Source: Asterias amurensis
Lineage: Eukaryota; Echinodermata; Asteroidea; Forcipulatida; Asteriidae
DNA: 64,000 nt
Assembly: GCF_032118995.1 (NCBI RefSeq)
Contig: NC_092669.1
Coordinates: 682,001-746,000 of the forward strand
Direction: 5' to 3'
Part shown: in pieces, positions 63,038-64,000 of the stretch
Layout: every line of letters starts with the position of its first letter
Position numbering within the stretch: the first letter of the stretch is position 1
Notes under the pieces: generated by a model
What the model saw: only the letters and a program-made list of their open reading frames with translations
The model's database searches: none
Told to the model about the DNA's origin: nothing
Program-made: the position numbers and the translations under genes

Positions 63038-63151
63038 TACTGCTGGCACAGTGTTTGCAATGCATCAGAGTGAAGTTTACTCTAGAAATGTCACGAGAAC
63101 AAGTTTTCTCAAGTGAAAACAAGCTGATTTTAAAAGTCAGGAGGAAGATTC

Positions 63152-64000
63152 CTACATCACAACAGAATGTTTTTCTGCAGTGTGTACTGCTGGATGCAGT
63201 GTGTTATGATGATGGATCAGTTGGCTTTTGTAGATGAAGACTTTTCCACAAATGTCACAAATCATTGGATTCTTGTCAATGTAAATGTGGACACACCGAT
63301 GGCGTTTCAGTGTCAGCTTATGCGAGAAAGCTTTCCCACAGATATCACAAACGAACGGTTTCTCTCCAGTGTGGACACGCTGATGGCGAGTCAGGGAAGC
63401 TTTATTTCTGTAAGAACTTCCACAAATGTCACAAACAAATGGTGTCTCTCCAGTGTGGACTCTCTGATGGTCAGTTAAACTGTTTTTATGAGAAAACGCT
63501 TTTCCACAAACGTCGCAAACAAATGGTTTCTGCCCAGTGTGATTACGCTGATGGATGGTCAAGGAATGTTTTTGTGAGAAGGCTTTCCCACAAATGTCAC
63601 AAACAAATGGCTTCTCTTTGGTGTGGACACGCTGATGGCGTGTCAGTGAACTGTTTAATGAGAAGGTCAGTCCACAAAGGTCACAAGTAAATGGTTTCTC
63701 TCCAGAGTGAATTCTCTGGTGGCGGACAAGGTTGTTTTTTGTTGGAAATGCCTGTCCACAAATGTCACAAACAAATGGTTTCTCTCCACTGTGAACTCTT
63801 AAGTGAGCTATTAAGTTGCCTTTATGAGAAAATGCTTGTCCACAAACGCAACAAGCAAATTGTTTCCTCCCAGTGTGGACACGCTGATGGGTGGTCAGGT
63901 GAGGAGCTCCCGAGAAGGATGCTCCACAGGTATCCATGGTAACACAGACAAATGGTTTCTCTCCTTGATGCTTTCTCAGTTTGTGTATCTTTTCTTTATT
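63152..64000 (-). CDS. C2H2 zinc-finger protein ZNF4, partial at the window edge
   Basis: The frame is open from the stop at 63,152 to the right edge, 282 codons so far, so the start lies outside. Nine fingers are visible, plus the end of another (KIHKLRKHQGEKPF). The first full finger has CVTMDTC, five residues between the cysteines instead of two, which should disturb zinc binding. Fingers 2-7 are canonical. Finger 8 has an extended linker (HIYIDKNP), finger 9 (HHHNTLH) has wide His spacing, and the tail is HPAVHTAEKHSVVM. The ATG at 63,937 lies within the odd finger and is unlikely to be the start. Predicted nuclear DNA-binding protein. Confidence 0.88.
   Translation of the reverse strand, partial: NKEKIHKLRKHQGEKPFVCVTMDTCGASFSGAPHLTTHQRVHTGRKQFACCVCGQAFSHKGNLIAHLRVHSGEKPFVCDICGQAFPTKNNLVRHQRIHSGEKPFTCDLCGLTFSLNSSLTRHQRVHTKEKPFVCDICGKAFSQKHSLTIHQRNHTGQKPFVCDVCGKAFSHKNSLTDHQRVHTGETPFVCDICGSSYRNKASLTRHQRVHTGEKPFVCDICGKAFSHKLTLKRHRCVHIYIDKNPMICDICGKVFIYKSQLIHHHNTLHPAVHTAEKHSVVM

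Noticed and set aside
58471-63237. Frames such as 58,471-58,893, 60,299-60,481 and 62,872-63,237 that share GTRCLGS or DRSKATC strings
   Set aside because: They lie inside the beta hairpin elements, and the shared strings are translations of its terminal repeats.

Overview
The window is a 64-kb piece of an intron-rich, AT-rich animal nuclear genome. Three spliced genes, large tRNA-derived SINEs, LINE tails and dense palindromic non-autonomous DNA elements (MITEs) point to an invertebrate deuterostome. An echinoderm, probably a sea star, is my best inference, from the style of the two tetraspanins, the near-vertebrate PRMT1 and MITE families that I recall as common in echinoderm genomes. No search was possible, so species is not claimed.

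Layout. 1-9.1 kb: gene-free DNA with a SINE and MITEs. 9.1-15.9 kb (+): tetraspanin A, seven coding exons encoding 254 aa, with two interchangeable last exons. 15.9-19.8 kb: gene-free gap between convergent genes. 19.8-27.5 kb (-): PRMT1, ten coding exons encoding 372 aa, all recovered with consensus splice sites and an unbroken frame. 27.5-33.5 kb: gap between divergent genes. 33.5-39.3 kb (+): tetraspanin B, CD151-like, seven coding exons encoding 254 aa, with a pair of foldback transposons in its last intron. 39.3-41.7 kb: its 3' flank. 41.7-64 kb (-): a cluster of four C2H2 zinc-finger genes (15, 17, 15 and at least 9 fingers) plus one decayed zinc-finger relic.

The zinc-finger cluster contains a recent tandem duplication of about 7.7 kb (43,076-50,766 repeated as 50,767 to about 57,790). 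It doubled one zinc-finger gene (ZNF2/ZNF3) and also placed a second copy of the presumed ZNF1 promoter and 5' exon upstream of ZNF2. The two copies differ by clean presence or absence of two hairpin elements. Each of these comparisons gives a natural filled site with TTAA on both sides and an empty site with a single TTAA.

The most unusual content is the repeat ecology. At least six unrelated full-hairpin families share TTAA target sites and a terminus beginning AG or GG. There is also a hAT-type hairpin inserted in a zinc-finger relic, a 73-bp micro-hairpin with direct repeats, and a 1.3-kb intronic minisatellite. A 116-bp repeat has copied part of the PRMT1 double-E exon into the preceding intron. 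No CRISPR array, operon, rRNA or functional tRNA gene was seen.
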